Positions 16,474 through 26,531 of a stretch of 64,000 nt of DNA are shown here, one piece after another (position 1 is the first letter of the stretch; each line of letters starts with the position of its first letter). The notes under the pieces were generated by a model, which worked only from the letters and a program-made list of their open reading frames with translations, searched no databases and was not told the origin of the DNA. Source of the stretch: Siculibacillus lacustris (lineage in GTDB: Bacteria; Pseudomonadota; Alphaproteobacteria; Rhizobiales; Ancalomicrobiaceae). The stretch covers positions 49,806 through 113,805 of the forward strand of contig NZ_SJFN01000019.1 in assembly GCF_004328075.1 (NCBI RefSeq). Reading direction: 5' to 3'. The position numbers and the translations under genes were made by a program.

Positions 16474-17346
16474 ATGTCGACGCGCCAAACCCGGACCGCC
16501 GGACGCCTGCTGGTCGCGCCTTCGGTCGTCCTGCTGTTCGTCTGGATGATCGTGCCGCTGGTCATGACCCTCTATTTCTCGACCCTCAGGTACAGCCTGT
16601 TGGATCCGGGATCGGAGGTCTACGTCGGGCTCGAGAACTACCGCTACTTCCTGACCGACCCGGCGTTCTTCGCCTCGCTCGTCAACACCCTGGTCCTGGT
16701 CGGTTCGGTGCTGGCGATCAGCATCGTCGGCGGCATCTTCTTCGCGCTGCTGCTCGACCAGCCGGTGTGGGGCCTGCCGATCATCCGCCTGATGGTGATC
16801 GCGCCGTTCTTCGTGATGCCGACGGTGTCGGCGCTGATCTGGAAGAACCTGTTCATGCATCCGGTGTCGGGCCTGTTCGCCTGGATCGCCCGGTCGTTCG
16901 GCTTCACGCCGGTCGACTGGTTCGCCGAGATGCCGCTGTTCGCGATCATCGTCATCGTCGCCTGGCAGTGGCTGCCCTTCGCCACCCTGATCCTGCTCAC
17001 CGCCCTGCAGTCGCTCGACGGCGAGCAGAAGGAGGCGGCGGAGATGGACGGGGCCGGGCCGGTGTCGACCTTCATCTGGATCGTGCTGCCCCATCTCGCC
17101 CGACCGATCACCGTGGTGATCCTGATCGAGACGATCTTCCTCCTGACCGTCTTCGCCGAGATCCTGGTGACCACCGGCGGCGGCCCCGGGCTCCAGACCA
17201 CCAACATCGCCTTCCTGGTCTATGCCCAGGCGCTGCTCCAGTACGACGTCGGCGGCGCTTCGGCGGGCGGCATCGTCGCAGTGGTGTTGGCCAACATCGT
17301 CGCCTTCTTCCTGGTCCGCCTGATCGGCAAGAATCTGGAGGCCTGA
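16474..17346 (+). CDS. smoF: Polyol ABC transporter permease SmoF-like
   Basis: A 290-residue inner-membrane permease (MalF-type, six helices) of the carbohydrate uptake ABC family. The EAA loop that contacts the ATPase is EQKEAAEMDGAGPVSTFIWI, followed by VLPHLARP. A TTGGGPG-like TTGGGPGLQTTNI segment near the C-terminus is typical of this group. It starts with ATG after GGAGG and ends 2 bp before smoG. It pairs with SmoG to form the channel for sorbitol/mannitol. Confidence 0.93.
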   Translation: MSTRQTRTAGRLLVAPSVVLLFVWMIVPLVMTLYFSTLRYSLLDPGSEVYVGLENYRYFLTDPAFFASLVNTLVLVGSVLAISIVGGIFFALLLDQPVWGLPIIRLMVIAPFFVMPTVSALIWKNLFMHPVSGLFAWIARSFGFTPVDWFAEMPLFAIIVIVAWQWLPFATLILLTALQSLDGEQKEAAEMDGAGPVSTFIWIVLPHLARPITVVILIETIFLLTVFAEILVTTGGGPGLQTTNIAFLVYAQALLQYDVGGASAGGIVAVVLANIVAFFLVRLIGKNLEA

Positions 17347-17348
17347 CA

Positions 17349-18179
17349 ATGGCGCGCGAGCACACCAAGACCTATCGGGCGGGAATCTCCGTCATCGCCT
17401 GGGCGGCCTCGCTGACCCTGTTCTTCCCGATCCTGTGGATGGTGGTGACGTCGTTCAAGTCCGAACTCGACGCCTTCGCTTCGCCGCCGGTGTTCCTGTT
17501 CTTCGACTGGACGCTCGAGAACTATCACATCGTCCAGACCCGCAGCGACTACTTCCGGCATGCCTCGAACTCGGTGATCCTGTCCTGCGGCTCGACGCTG
17601 CTGGCGCTGCTGATCGCCATTCCGGCGGCCTGGGCGATGGCCTTCGCGCCGTCCAAGCGCACCAAGGACACGCTGCTGTGGATGCTGTCGACCAAGATGA
17701 TGCCGCCGGTCGGCGTGCTGGTGCCGATCTACCTGCTCTATCGCGACACCGGCCTGCTCGACTCGCGGATGGGTCTGGTCGCCCTGCTGTGCCTCGGCAA
17801 TCTGCCGATCGTGATCTGGATGCTGTTCACCTACTTCAAGGAGATCCCCAAGGACATCCTCGAAGCGGCGCGGATGGACGGCGCCACCACGCTCAAGGAG
17901 ATCGTCTACGTGCTGGCGCCGATGGCGCTGCCGGGCATCGCCTCGACGCTGCTGCTCAACGTCATCCTGGCGTGGAACGAGGCGTTCTGGACGCTCAACC
18001 TGACGACCTCCAAGGCGGCGCCGTTGACGGTGTTCATCGCCGCCTATTCGAGCCCGGAAGGACTGTTCTGGGCCAAGCTCTCGGCGGCGTCGACGCTCGC
18101 CATCGCCCCCATCCTGGTGATCGGTTGGTTGAGCCAGCGGCAACTCGTGCGCGGCCTGACCTTCGGCGCCGTCAAGTGA
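17349..18179 (+). CDS. smoG: Polyol ABC transporter permease SmoG-like
   Basis: A 276-residue MalG-type permease with six predicted helices. The N-terminal helix leads to WMVVTSFKSELDAFASPP and the EAA loop is ILEAARMDGATTLKEIVYVLAPMALPG. The ATG at 17349 lies 2 bp after the smoF stop, which suggests translational coupling. It is the partner permease of SmoF. The sequence is complete and undamaged. Confidence 0.93.
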   Translation: MAREHTKTYRAGISVIAWAASLTLFFPILWMVVTSFKSELDAFASPPVFLFFDWTLENYHIVQTRSDYFRHASNSVILSCGSTLLALLIAIPAAWAMAFAPSKRTKDTLLWMLSTKMMPPVGVLVPIYLLYRDTGLLDSRMGLVALLCLGNLPIVIWMLFTYFKEIPKDILEAARMDGATTLKEIVYVLAPMALPGIASTLLLNVILAWNEAFWTLNLTTSKAAPLTVFIAAYSSPEGLFWAKLSAASTLAIAPILVIGWLSQRQLVRGLTFGAVK

Positions 18180-18193
18180 ACGGAGACTGACCC

Positions 18194-19194
<1,001 letters not shown>

Positions 19195-19198
<4 letters not shown>

Positions 19199-19311
19199 AA
19201 CTCGACACCAAGGTCGCGTTGGTCACCGGCGGCCGGCGGCGTCGGGCTGCCGACGCCGACTACGTCGTCGCTCAGACCCTGAACGTCGACGGCGGCAACT
19301 GGATGAGCTGA
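19195..19311 (+). pseudogene. smoS: Sorbitol dehydrogenase smoS remnant: in-frame internal deletion leaves 38 codons
   Basis: The 38-codon frame begins [13 protein letters not shown], the N-terminal Rossmann strand of a short-chain dehydrogenase, and jumps directly to ADADYVVAQTLNVDGGNWMS, which is the C-terminal end of SmoS-type sorbitol dehydrogenases (about 256 residues when intact). About 215 residues are therefore missing, including the Ser-Tyr-Lys catalytic site and most of the cofactor site. The start overlaps the smoK stop (ATGA), as in intact smo operons. The product cannot be an enzyme. The intact mannitol dehydrogenase just downstream may now carry the polyol oxidation alone. Confidence 0.85.
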
Positions 19312-19430
19312 GCCTTCCCGGACGCTGCCGCCGGGTCTCCGGCGCCGGCGGTGCGGACCTCCCTTTCCGCGAAGACGCGACCCCGTGACGGAGCCGCGGG
19401 CGGCGCGGTCTACGCACGGAACCGAACGTC

Positions 19431-20900
19431 ATGATCAAACTCGGCAACAGCACTCTCGCGGACCTGCCGGCCGGCGTCGCCCGTCCGACCTTCGACCGCG
19501 CCGCCGTCACCGTCGGCATCGTCCATTTCGGGGTCGGCGGGTTCCACCGCGCCCATCAGGCGATGTATCTCGACGATCTGATGAACCGCGGCGCGGCGCT
19601 CGATTGGGGCATCTGCGGGGTGGGCATCATGCCCGCCGACGTGCGGATGCGCGACGCGCTGAAGAGCCAGGACGGGCTCTACACGATGGTGGTCAAGCAC
19701 CCCGACGGGCGTTACGACGCGCGGGTGATCGGCTCGATCGTCGACTACCACTACGCCCCCGACGATCCGGAATTGGTGATCGAACTGATGGCGGCGCCGT
19801 CGACGCGGATCGTGTCGCTGACCATCACCGAGGGCGGCTACAACTTCCATCACGTCACCGGCGATTTCCAACTCGACGAGCCGTCGATCGCCCACGATCT
19901 GGTGGCCAACGCCGTGCCGAAGACCGCCTTCGGCCTGATCGTCGAAGCCCTCGACCGACGCCGCCGGCGGCATTTGCCGCCGTTCACGGTGATGTCCTGC
20001 GACAACATCCAGGGCAACGGCGACGTCGCCGCCAAGATGTTCACCGCCTTCGCCGGCGCGCGCAACCGCAAGCTCGGCGCCTGGATCGCCGCCAACGTCG
20101 CCTTCCCCAATGCCATGGTCGACCGCATCACGCCGGTGACCACCGCCGAGGACATCGCCCAGGTGGCGGCGCGCTTCGGCATCGACGACGCCTGGCCGGT
20201 GGTGTGCGAGCCCTTCACCCAATGGGTGATCGAGGACCACTTCCCGCAGGGGCGCCCGGCCTTCGAGACGGTCGGCGCACAACTGGTCGCCGACGTGGTG
20301 CCCTACGAGCTGATGAAGTTGCGGCTGCTCAACGCCAGCCATCAGGCGCTGGCCTATTTCGGCTTTCTCGCCGGCCGCCGTTACGCCCACGAGGTGGCGA
20401 GCGATCCGCTGTTCGCCAAGTTTCTGCTCGACTACATGGAATTCGAGGCGACCCCGACGCTGTCGCCGGTACCCGGCGTCGATCTCGACCGCTATCGCCG
20501 CACCCTGATCGAGCGCTTCGCCAATCCGGAGGTGCGCGACACGCTCGCGCGCCTCTGTGCCGAGAGTTCCGACCGCATCCCGAAGTGGCTGTGCCCGGTG
20601 ATCCGCTCGCAGCTCGCGTCGGGCGGCGCATTCCACCGCTCGGCTGCGGTGGTGGCGAGTTGGGCACGCTATGCCGAGGGCGTCGACGAGCAGGGCGCGC
20701 CGATCGAGGTGGTCGACCGGCTGAAGGATTCGCTGATGGCGATCGCCGCCCACAACCACGACAACCCGACGGCGTTCATCGAGAACCGCCCACTGTTCGG
20801 CGATCTCGTCGACGATCCCCGCTTCGTCGCGGCCTATGTCGAGGCGCTCGGCCGGCTGCACACCATCGGCGCGCTGGAGACGGTGCGGAGCTACGTGTGA
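19431..20900 (+). CDS. mtlK: Mannitol 2-dehydrogenase (long-chain polyol dehydrogenase)
   Basis: A 489-residue polyol-specific long-chain dehydrogenase, the normal size for MtlK. The N-terminal Rossmann domain has GIVHFGVGGFHRAHQAMYLDDL; the central part has TITEGGYNF and MSCDNIQGNG; the catalytic lysine region is DVVPYELMKLRLLNASHQALAY. It oxidises D-mannitol (and often D-arabitol or D-sorbitol) to the ketose with NAD in the cytoplasm. It follows the smo transporter genes and the smoS remnant and completes the uptake-oxidation pathway. Confidence 0.95.
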   Translation: MIKLGNSTLADLPAGVARPTFDRAAVTVGIVHFGVGGFHRAHQAMYLDDLMNRGAALDWGICGVGIMPADVRMRDALKSQDGLYTMVVKHPDGRYDARVIGSIVDYHYAPDDPELVIELMAAPSTRIVSLTITEGGYNFHHVTGDFQLDEPSIAHDLVANAVPKTAFGLIVEALDRRRRRHLPPFTVMSCDNIQGNGDVAAKMFTAFAGARNRKLGAWIAANVAFPNAMVDRITPVTTAEDIAQVAARFGIDDAWPVVCEPFTQWVIEDHFPQGRPAFETVGAQLVADVVPYELMKLRLLNASHQALAYFGFLAGRRYAHEVASDPLFAKFLLDYMEFEATPTLSPVPGVDLDRYRRTLIERFANPEVRDTLARLCAESSDRIPKWLCPVIRSQLASGGAFHRSAAVVASWARYAEGVDEQGAPIEVVDRLKDSLMAIAAHNHDNPTAFIENRPLFGDLVDDPRFVAAYVEALGRLHTIGALETVRSYV

Positions 20901-20944
20901 GGGGATGGGGCGGCGTCGCCTGATCGGGTCGATGTCGCGCCCAG

Positions 20945-21126
20945 CCCCCCCTCCCTGTCCCTCCCCCTCGAGGGGGGAGGGGACGAAGTGGCACGTGCGA
21001 TCGAACCGGAAGGATCGTGGTCTCGGCAGCGGCCGAAGAGCGGTCGCGGCCGTCGATGCCTCGCGAGGACCCTCGCCCCAGGGTCCCCTCCCCCCAGGAG
21101 GGGGAGGGACAGGGAGAGGGGGCTCG
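20945..21126. repeat. Inverted pair of a dispersed C/G-tract repeat element
   Basis: The element core CCCTCCCTGTCCCTCCCCCT, followed by three variable bases and GGGGGGAGGGGAC, occurs at 20945-20988, and its reverse complement at 21080-21126. The same inverted-pair arrangement is found twice more, at 42150-42356 and 42403-42651. The pair fills the gap between mtlK and the convergent LysR gene. It looks like a REP/BIME-type intergenic repeat. Confidence 0.75.
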
Positions 21127-21167
21127 GCGTCGCCGGGACGCTCGCGCGAACCACCCCGCCCCTCCCC

Positions 21168-22061
21168 TCACCGATCGACGTGCCCCGCCAACCCCTCGGC
21201 CAATCCGTCGAACACCGCCCGCACCCGGGGCGTTCCGCGCAGGTTCTCGTGGATCACCAGCCAACAGTCGAGGCTCGGGGCGAACAGGTCCGGCAGGACC
21301 CGGACCAGCGCGGGATCGCGCGCGGCGATCGCCACCTGACAGGCGCCGATGCCGTAGCCGGCGCGGATCGCGGCGAGCTGCACCAGATCGGAATCGCTCC
21401 TCAGCGCGAAGTCGATCCGGGTGAGCTCGGGCATGCGCACCGCCAAGGCGCGGATCACCGCGGTCTGGCGGTCGAAGCCGATCACCGTGGCGGCCGCGAG
21501 CTCGGCGTAACTGGTCGGCGTGCCTTCGCGGGCGAGGTGGTCGCGATGGGCGAAGAGGCCGAGCCCGACCTGCCCCAACCGGCGGGCGACCAGCCCCTCC
21601 TGGCGCGGCGCCACCATGCGGACGGCGACGTCGGCCTCGCGGCGCAACAGATCTTCGACGCGGCTCGACGCCACGATTTCGAGATCGAGCCCGGGATGGC
21701 GCCGGCGGATCGCCGCCAGGATCGGCGGCAGCACCTCGACCGCCATCACCTCGGATGTGGCGATGCGCACCCGACCGGCGATCGCCCCGGCCTCGGCGGA
21801 AGCCGAGCGCCACAGCGCCGCGGCGCTCGCCGCTAGGCCTTCGGCCTCGGCACGGATCGCCGCGGCGGTCTCGGTCGGCACCAGTCCATGGGGCGAGCGC
21901 AGGAACAGGCGGCGGCCGATCGCCGCCTCGAGGGCATCGAGATGACGCCCGACCGTCGGTTGGGTCAGGCCGAGGGCGCGGGCGGCGCCCGACAGCGAAC
22001 CCTCGTCGAGGAGCGCCAGGAAGGTGCGGTAGAGGTTCCAGTCGGGGCCGGTGCGGTTCAT
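21168..22061 (-). CDS. LysR-family transcriptional regulator
   Basis: A 297-residue LysR regulator with the winged helix-turn-helix in about residues 6-65 (FLALLDEGSLSGAARALGLTQPTVGRHLDALE) and a periplasmic-binding-like effector domain. It is divergent from the NAD-dependent epimerase gene with a 128-bp spacer, so that gene is the likely target. I chose the ATG at 22061, giving MNRTGPDWNLYRTF, which matches the usual distance from start to helix-turn-helix. Confidence 0.9.
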   Translation of the reverse strand: MNRTGPDWNLYRTFLALLDEGSLSGAARALGLTQPTVGRHLDALEAAIGRRLFLRSPHGLVPTETAAAIRAEAEGLAASAAALWRSASAEAGAIAGRVRIATSEVMAVEVLPPILAAIRRRHPGLDLEIVASSRVEDLLRREADVAVRMVAPRQEGLVARRLGQVGLGLFAHRDHLAREGTPTSYAELAAATVIGFDRQTAVIRALAVRMPELTRIDFALRSDSDLVQLAAIRAGYGIGACQVAIAARDPALVRVLPDLFAPSLDCWLVIHENLRGTPRVRAVFDGLAEGLAGHVDR

Positions 22062-22189
22062 GGATTTCCGTATAACCGATCCACACATTCATGCAATTCC
22101 GTCGAACTGCGATCGGCGCGAGGATGGTCTCCACAGACGCGGCGCGACCGAGCCGAAGGGCCGGGACCCGCTTCGATAAGGAGGCAGAG

Positions 22190-23176
22190 ATGACGGACAC
22201 ACGGCAGGCATTGGTGCTCGGAGCGACGGGCGGAATCGGCGGCGAAGTGGCGCGGCGGTTGGCGGCGCGCGGGTGGGCGGTCAAGGCGCTCCATCGCGAA
22301 CCCGCCCGGGCAGCGCGGGCCGGCGACGGCTTCGACTGGGTGCAGGGCGACGCCACCAACCCGGCCGACGTGATCGGCGCGGCGGCGGGGACGTCGTTGA
22401 TCGTCCATGCGGTCAACCCGCCGGGCTATCGCGACTGGGAGCGGCTGGTGGTGCCGATGGTCGACGCGACGATCGCCGCGGCGAAGGCCGCCGGCGCGCG
22501 CATCCTGCTGCCCGGCACGGTCTACAACTACGGCCCCGACGTGTTCGGCGCGCCGATCGGCGAGGACGCGCCTCAGACCCCGACCACCCGCAAGGGGGCG
22601 ATCCGGGTCGAGATGGAGCGCCGCCTGGAACGCGCGGTCGAGGCCGGTACGCCGGTGCTGATCGTGCGGGCCGGCGACTTCTTCGGACCGCAGGCCGCCA
22701 ACAACTGGTTCTCGCAAGGGCTGGTCAAGCCGGGTCGGCCGGTCACGACGATCACGCGGCCCGGCGCGCCGGGGATCGGCCATCAGTGGGCCTATCTGCC
22801 CGACGTCGCCGAGACCATGGTGCGGCTGGTCGAGCGGCCGCAAGGCCTCGCGCCTTTCGCGCGGTTCCACATGGAGGGCCATTGGGACGCCGACGGCGAG
22901 GCGATGATCGCGGCGATCGCCCGCGCGGTGGCGCCGGCGAAGCCGAAGATCTCGGCCTTCCCGTGGTGGCTGGTCGGACTGGCGCGGCCGGCGGTGGCGA
23001 TCTTCCGCGAGTTGCACGAGATGCATTATCTCTGGAAAACGCCCGTCCGGCTCGACAATGCCGCGCTGGTGGCGGCACTCGGGGCCGAGCCGCGCACGCC
23101 GCTCGACACGGCGGTCGCGGCGACGCTCGCCGGGCTCGGCTGTCTCACGCCGGCGGCGCGGTCAGAAGCCGCGTGA
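22190..23176 (+). CDS. NAD(P)-dependent epimerase/dehydratase-family protein (atypical SDR)
   Basis: A 328-residue extended or atypical short-chain dehydrogenase. The nucleotide-binding motif is LVLGATGGIGGEVARRL (GATGGIG at 11-17), and GTVYNYGPDVFG carries the Tyr at the active-site position, followed by RAGDFFGP. It resembles the NmrA/YwnB-like or nucleoside-diphosphate-sugar epimerase group, but no substrate can be assigned. The ATG follows AAGGAGG. It is divergent from a LysR regulator and ends 15 bp inside the convergent phosphatase gene. Confidence 0.85.
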   Translation: MTDTRQALVLGATGGIGGEVARRLAARGWAVKALHREPARAARAGDGFDWVQGDATNPADVIGAAAGTSLIVHAVNPPGYRDWERLVVPMVDATIAAAKAAGARILLPGTVYNYGPDVFGAPIGEDAPQTPTTRKGAIRVEMERRLERAVEAGTPVLIVRAGDFFGPQAANNWFSQGLVKPGRPVTTITRPGAPGIGHQWAYLPDVAETMVRLVERPQGLAPFARFHMEGHWDADGEAMIAAIARAVAPAKPKISAFPWWLVGLARPAVAIFRELHEMHYLWKTPVRLDNAALVAALGAEPRTPLDTAVAATLAGLGCLTPAARSEAA

Positions 23177-23776
23177 GCCGGGCGGCAGATCGAGGAAGCG
23201 CACGGACGGTCCGTCGCGGGTCCATTCGACCAGGCTGACGCAGCCGGGGCGCTGGGCGATGCGGAAGATGTTCTCGAGCGGCATGCCGAGGACATGGGCG
23301 AGGATCACCCGGTTGACCCCGGCGTGGCCGGCGATGGCGACACGGGTGTCGGCGCCGGAGACGATGGTCTGCCACAGCGGCAGGACGCGGGCGGCGAGAT
23401 CGGAGAAGCTCTCGCCCCCCGGCACCCGGTAATGGGCGAGGTCACGGCCGCGGGCGGCATATTCGTCGGGCCGGAAGACTTCGACGTCGCGGCGCGGCAG
23501 GCCTTCCCACTCGCCCATGTCGATCTCGCGCAGGCGTTGGGAGACGAAGATCGGGGTGCGGCGGCCGGTGGTCAGCAGTTCCGCGGTGCGCTTGGAGCGG
23601 CGCAGATCGGAGCAGAAGATCGCGTCGAGCGGCGGATAGTCGGCGAGAACCGTGGCGATCTCGCGGACCTGCGCCTCGCCCTCCTCGGTCATCGGCAGGT
23701 CGGTCCGGCCGAGGAACTGAGGCGCGCCATCCTCGACGATGAGGCCGTGACGGATCAAGAGTACGGAGCGGGACAT
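23162..23776 (-). CDS. Histidine phosphatase family protein (phosphoglycerate mutase-like)
   Basis: A 204-residue histidine phosphatase. The phospho-acceptor is in LLIRHGLIVEDG (Arg9-His10-Gly11), followed by FLGRTDLPMTEEGEAQ, FCSDLRRSKRTAE, and the second histidine His151 in AIAGHAGVNRV. The fold is shared by phosphoglycerate mutases, CobC-type alpha-ribazole phosphatases and others, so the substrate is open. It lies 259 bp downstream of the ferredoxin gene, in the same direction as the hydrogenase operon, and may be its last gene. Its end overlaps the convergent epimerase gene by 15 bp. Confidence 0.87.
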   Translation of the reverse strand: MSRSVLLIRHGLIVEDGAPQFLGRTDLPMTEEGEAQVREIATVLADYPPLDAIFCSDLRRSKRTAELLTTGRRTPIFVSQRLREIDMGEWEGLPRRDVEVFRPDEYAARGRDLAHYRVPGGESFSDLAARVLPLWQTIVSGADTRVAIAGHAGVNRVILAHVLGMPLENIFRIAQRPGCVSLVEWTRDGPSVRFLDLPPGSRGF

Positions 23777-24035
23777 CGATTTCCCCTGTCCAATCGACGT
23801 CGGGCCACCCGGTCCCGGCGCTGTCCGGGACACGTCGACCGAATCCCGTCGTGATCGTCGCACGCAGGGCCGCCGGACGCCACCGTCACGCGACCGCGGC
23901 GACGGGACGCAGACGTGCGCGAGCCTCGCACCGACGCCGAACGCCCCACGACCGCCGGCGAAACCCCACCGACGGGCGCGAGGACGAACGGAAGCAATCC
24001 GACGGCCGGGCGGGATCGCCGCCCGGCGCGTCCGA

Positions 24036-24233
24036 TCAGGCGGCGAGCGGAACGCACGAGCCCGACGGGCAGACTTCGGCGCACTGCGGCGCATCGAAGT
24101 CGCCTTCGCACTCTTTGCACTTGGCGGCGTTGATCGTGTAGATCTTGCCCTTGTGAGTGATCGCCTTGTTGGGGCATTCGCTCTCACAGGAGCCGCAGGC
24201 GGTGCAGGTCTCGGTGTCGATCTTGTAGGCCAT
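24036..24233 (-). CDS. 2[4Fe-4S] ferredoxin (FdxN-like), likely electron donor to the hydrogenase
   Basis: A 65-residue bacterial-type ferredoxin. The first cluster motif is C10-x2-C13-x2-C16-x3-C20-P, the second C39-x2-C42-x8-C51-x3-C55-P, the eight-residue spacing found in FdxN-type ferredoxins of nitrogen fixers. An extra Cys60 lies near the end. It follows cooH by 67 bp in the same direction and would carry low-potential electrons from the NifJ-like oxidoreductase to the CooMKLXUH hydrogenase; that partnership is inferred from position. The gap 23777-24035 shows no gene. Confidence 0.9.
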   Translation of the reverse strand: MAYKIDTETCTACGSCESECPNKAITHKGKIYTINAAKCKECEGDFDAPQCAEVCPSGSCVPLAA

Positions 24234-24300
24234 TCTTCTTCTCCCTGGGATTGTCGACCGGATGCGGAGCGCCGGGGCGGATCCGCGGCCGATCGGGGTG

Positions 24301-25410
24301 TCAGCGCTCCGTGCAGGAGACGCAAGGATCGATGCTGTTCACGATGATGGCGATGTCGGCGATCTTCTGGTCGGCGAGCATGTAGCGCAGCGCGTCCCAG
24401 TTCATGAAGGTCGGCACCCGCCACTTGACCCGTTCCGGCTCCGGGTTGTCGTTGGTCTTCAGGTAGTAGATCAGTTCGCCGCGCGGGGCCTCGCACTTGG
24501 CCACCGCCTGACCGCGGGGAATGTCCGGCCGATCGTGGAGATGGGTCGGACCGCCGGGCAGATCGCGCAGGCAGGCGCGGATCAGTTCGATCGCGGTGCG
24601 GGCTTCGGCCAGGCGGATCATGGCGCGCGACCAGACGTCGCCGTCGGTCAGCGTATGGACGACCATCGGCAGACGGTCGTAGGCGGCGTAGGGCGCGACC
24701 ATGCGCACGTCGTAGTCGATGCCGGAGGCGCGGGCCACCGGGCCGACCACGCCGCAGGCCAGCGCGTCTTCGCGTTTGAGGATGCCGATCCCGCGGGTGC
24801 GGCCGAGGATCGAGCCGTTGGTGCGGTAGGTCGCGATGATCTCGTCGATCTCCGGCACCAGCTTGTCGAGGGCGCCGGAGAGATAGGCGGTGGTCTCGTC
24901 GTCGAGATCGTAGCGGACGCCGCCGATGCACACCGCGCCGAGGTCCATGCGGTTGCCGAACACCGATTCCTTGATGTCCTGGGCGACCTCGCGGACCTCC
25001 ATGACGTGCATGAACAGGGTCTCGTAGCCGACCAGATGGGCGAGGATGGCGATGTTGAACAGGTTCGAGGCGATGCGCTTGATCTCGCCGGCGATCACCC
25101 GGAGGTAGAGGGCGCGCTCGGGCACCTCCAGTCCGGCGATCTGCTCGGCGGCCATCGCGAAGGTCTCGGGATGGCTGTTGGAGCACAGCGAGCAGATCCG
25201 CTCGGTGAGGATCACGTTCTGGTAGATGGTGCGCTTGGTGGTCAGATATTCGATGCCGCGATGGACGTGGCCGGCATTGATGTCGACGTTGGCGATGGTT
25301 TCGCCGCGGACGTCGATCTTGAAGTACATCGGCTCCTCGAGCGCGACGTGCAGCGGCCCGACGGGGATGGTGTAGGTCTCGGCGGTGGTGGTGTGGGTCA
25401 CGTCGGTCAT
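24301..25410 (-). CDS. cooH: Energy-converting [NiFe] hydrogenase large subunit, CooH type
   Basis: A 369-residue group 4 [NiFe] hydrogenase catalytic subunit, related to NuoD/EchE. Both nickel-ligand pairs are present: Cys73 and Cys76 in [10 protein letters not shown], and Cys363 and Cys366 in DPCVSCTER. The protein ends three residues after the last ligand, at the place where other hydrogenases are cut by a maturation protease, so there is no C-terminal extension, as reported for R. rubrum CooH. It reduces protons with ferredoxin electrons. Its ATG overlaps the cooU stop (ATGA). Confidence 0.93.
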   Translation of the reverse strand: MTDVTHTTTAETYTIPVGPLHVALEEPMYFKIDVRGETIANVDINAGHVHRGIEYLTTKRTIYQNVILTERICSLCSNSHPETFAMAAEQIAGLEVPERALYLRVIAGEIKRIASNLFNIAILAHLVGYETLFMHVMEVREVAQDIKESVFGNRMDLGAVCIGGVRYDLDDETTAYLSGALDKLVPEIDEIIATYRTNGSILGRTRGIGILKREDALACGVVGPVARASGIDYDVRMVAPYAAYDRLPMVVHTLTDGDVWSRAMIRLAEARTAIELIRACLRDLPGGPTHLHDRPDIPRGQAVAKCEAPRGELIYYLKTNDNPEPERVKWRVPTFMNWDALRYMLADQKIADIAIIVNSIDPCVSCTER

Positions 25411-26018
25411 GCGGCACCGCCCTTCTTGTTCAGGATCTTCTCCCACAGGCCCTTGGTCGAGGCGGCGTTGACCAGCGTCGAGAAGGGAATGAGGCGTTCG
25501 AACACCGCGGCGTCGATGGTCGGATCGATGAACAGGCGGCGGGGATCGGGATGACTGCGCACCGTCAACGCGTAGAGCTCCATCATCTCCCGTTCGCTCC
25601 AGTCCGCGGTGCGGAACAAGGGCGTCAGGCTGTCGATCTCGCCCCCTTGCGACACGTGGGCGATCACCGTCACCGTGTCACCATCGAGGTCGAAATGGTA
25701 TGCGAGTTCATACGAGGTTCCGTCGAGGACGGTGCCGCCGAAGCTGGCGCGCGGCCCCTCGTCGGCCTTGGCCTCTTCGCCCTCGGCGGGTTCTTCGGCC
25801 TCTTCCTCTTCCGGCGCCGGCGGCTGCGAGGCGCAGGTCATCGACAGGCGGGCGCCGAGCTCGTGCAGGACGGTGGCCACCGGCAGCAGCGCGTCCTTGT
25901 CGGCGAGCGCCACCCAGACGACCTTGGTGCCATGGACGTCGGCGGCTTCGGAATAGTCGATGCCACCGGGCGCCACGGCGGCGAGACGGCTCTCGAGATC
26001 CTCGGGAACTCTGGTCAC
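25407..26018 (-). CDS. cooU: Hydrogenase NuoC-like (30 kDa) subunit, CooU type
   Basis: A 203-residue protein of the complex I 30-kDa subunit family. The C-terminal half has TVTVIAHVSQGGEIDSLTPLFRTADWSEREMMELYALTVRSHPDPRRLFID, matching the family signature. The middle contains an acidic stretch (about residues 72-95, mostly Glu with Ala and Pro) that I do not expect in the family. The start is GTG at 26018 overlapping the cooX stop (GTGA). It joins CooH in the peripheral arm. Cytoplasmic face of the membrane. Confidence 0.88.
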   Translation of the reverse strand: MTRVPEDLESRLAAVAPGGIDYSEAADVHGTKVVWVALADKDALLPVATVLHELGARLSMTCASQPPAPEEEEAEEPAEGEEAKADEGPRASFGGTVLDGTSYELAYHFDLDGDTVTVIAHVSQGGEIDSLTPLFRTADWSEREMMELYALTVRSHPDPRRLFIDPTIDAAVFERLIPFSTLVNAASTKGLWEKILNKKGGAA

Positions 26019-26518
26019 GACTTGGCTCTCCGGGCTTTGAGGAACTTGGCGCGGCACTTCGGGCAGCGCCCGCGCAGATCGGCGACTTCTTCGGCGCTCA
26101 TCGGCGGCTTGACGGCGGCGACCGACGGCGCGGTGTCGAGGGCGGTGGCGCCGCATTCGACGCAGACCTGATTGGGAATCAGGCCGCTCTCGACCATCGA
26201 ATATTTCTCGGCCTGGGTGTGCGAGAGGTGCCAATCGGTGGTCTGATGGACCGACTTGGTCGGGCAGTAGAACTCGCAGTTGCCGCAGAACACGCAGGTG
26301 TCGTGCCAGCACGAGAAGCCGAGACCGTCGGCGGTCTTGGTGAAGCGGATCGCGCCGGCCGGGCAGACGCGTTCACAGATCTTGCAGCCCTCGCAGGACG
26401 GCGCGTCGAAGGCGATCTTGCCGCGGAAGCGCTTGGGCGTCACGGCCGGGCCGAAGGGGAAGGCCTCGGTCGAGGGACCGTTCCAGAGATTGCGGGCGAG
26501 CAGCGTCAGGAAATTCAT
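26015..26518 (-). CDS. cooX: Hydrogenase 2[4Fe-4S] electron-transfer subunit, CooX type
   Basis: A 167-residue NuoI-like subunit with two cluster motifs, C42-C45-C48-C52 (CEGCKICERVCP) and C75-C78-C81-C85 (CVFCGNCEFYCP). It probably receives electrons from ferredoxin and passes them to CooL. A C-terminal tail holds a second metal-type pattern, C119-x2-C122 and C152-x2-C155 (CVECG; CPKC), which looks like a rubredoxin or zinc-ribbon knuckle. The ATG at 26518 follows GGAGACGGATCC; longer forms are out of register with the family. Confidence 0.9.
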   Translation of the reverse strand: MNFLTLLARNLWNGPSTEAFPFGPAVTPKRFRGKIAFDAPSCEGCKICERVCPAGAIRFTKTADGLGFSCWHDTCVFCGNCEFYCPTKSVHQTTDWHLSHTQAEKYSMVESGLIPNQVCVECGATALDTAPSVAAVKPPMSAEEVADLRGRCPKCRAKFLKARRAKS

Positions 26519-26531
26519 CGGATCCGTCTCC

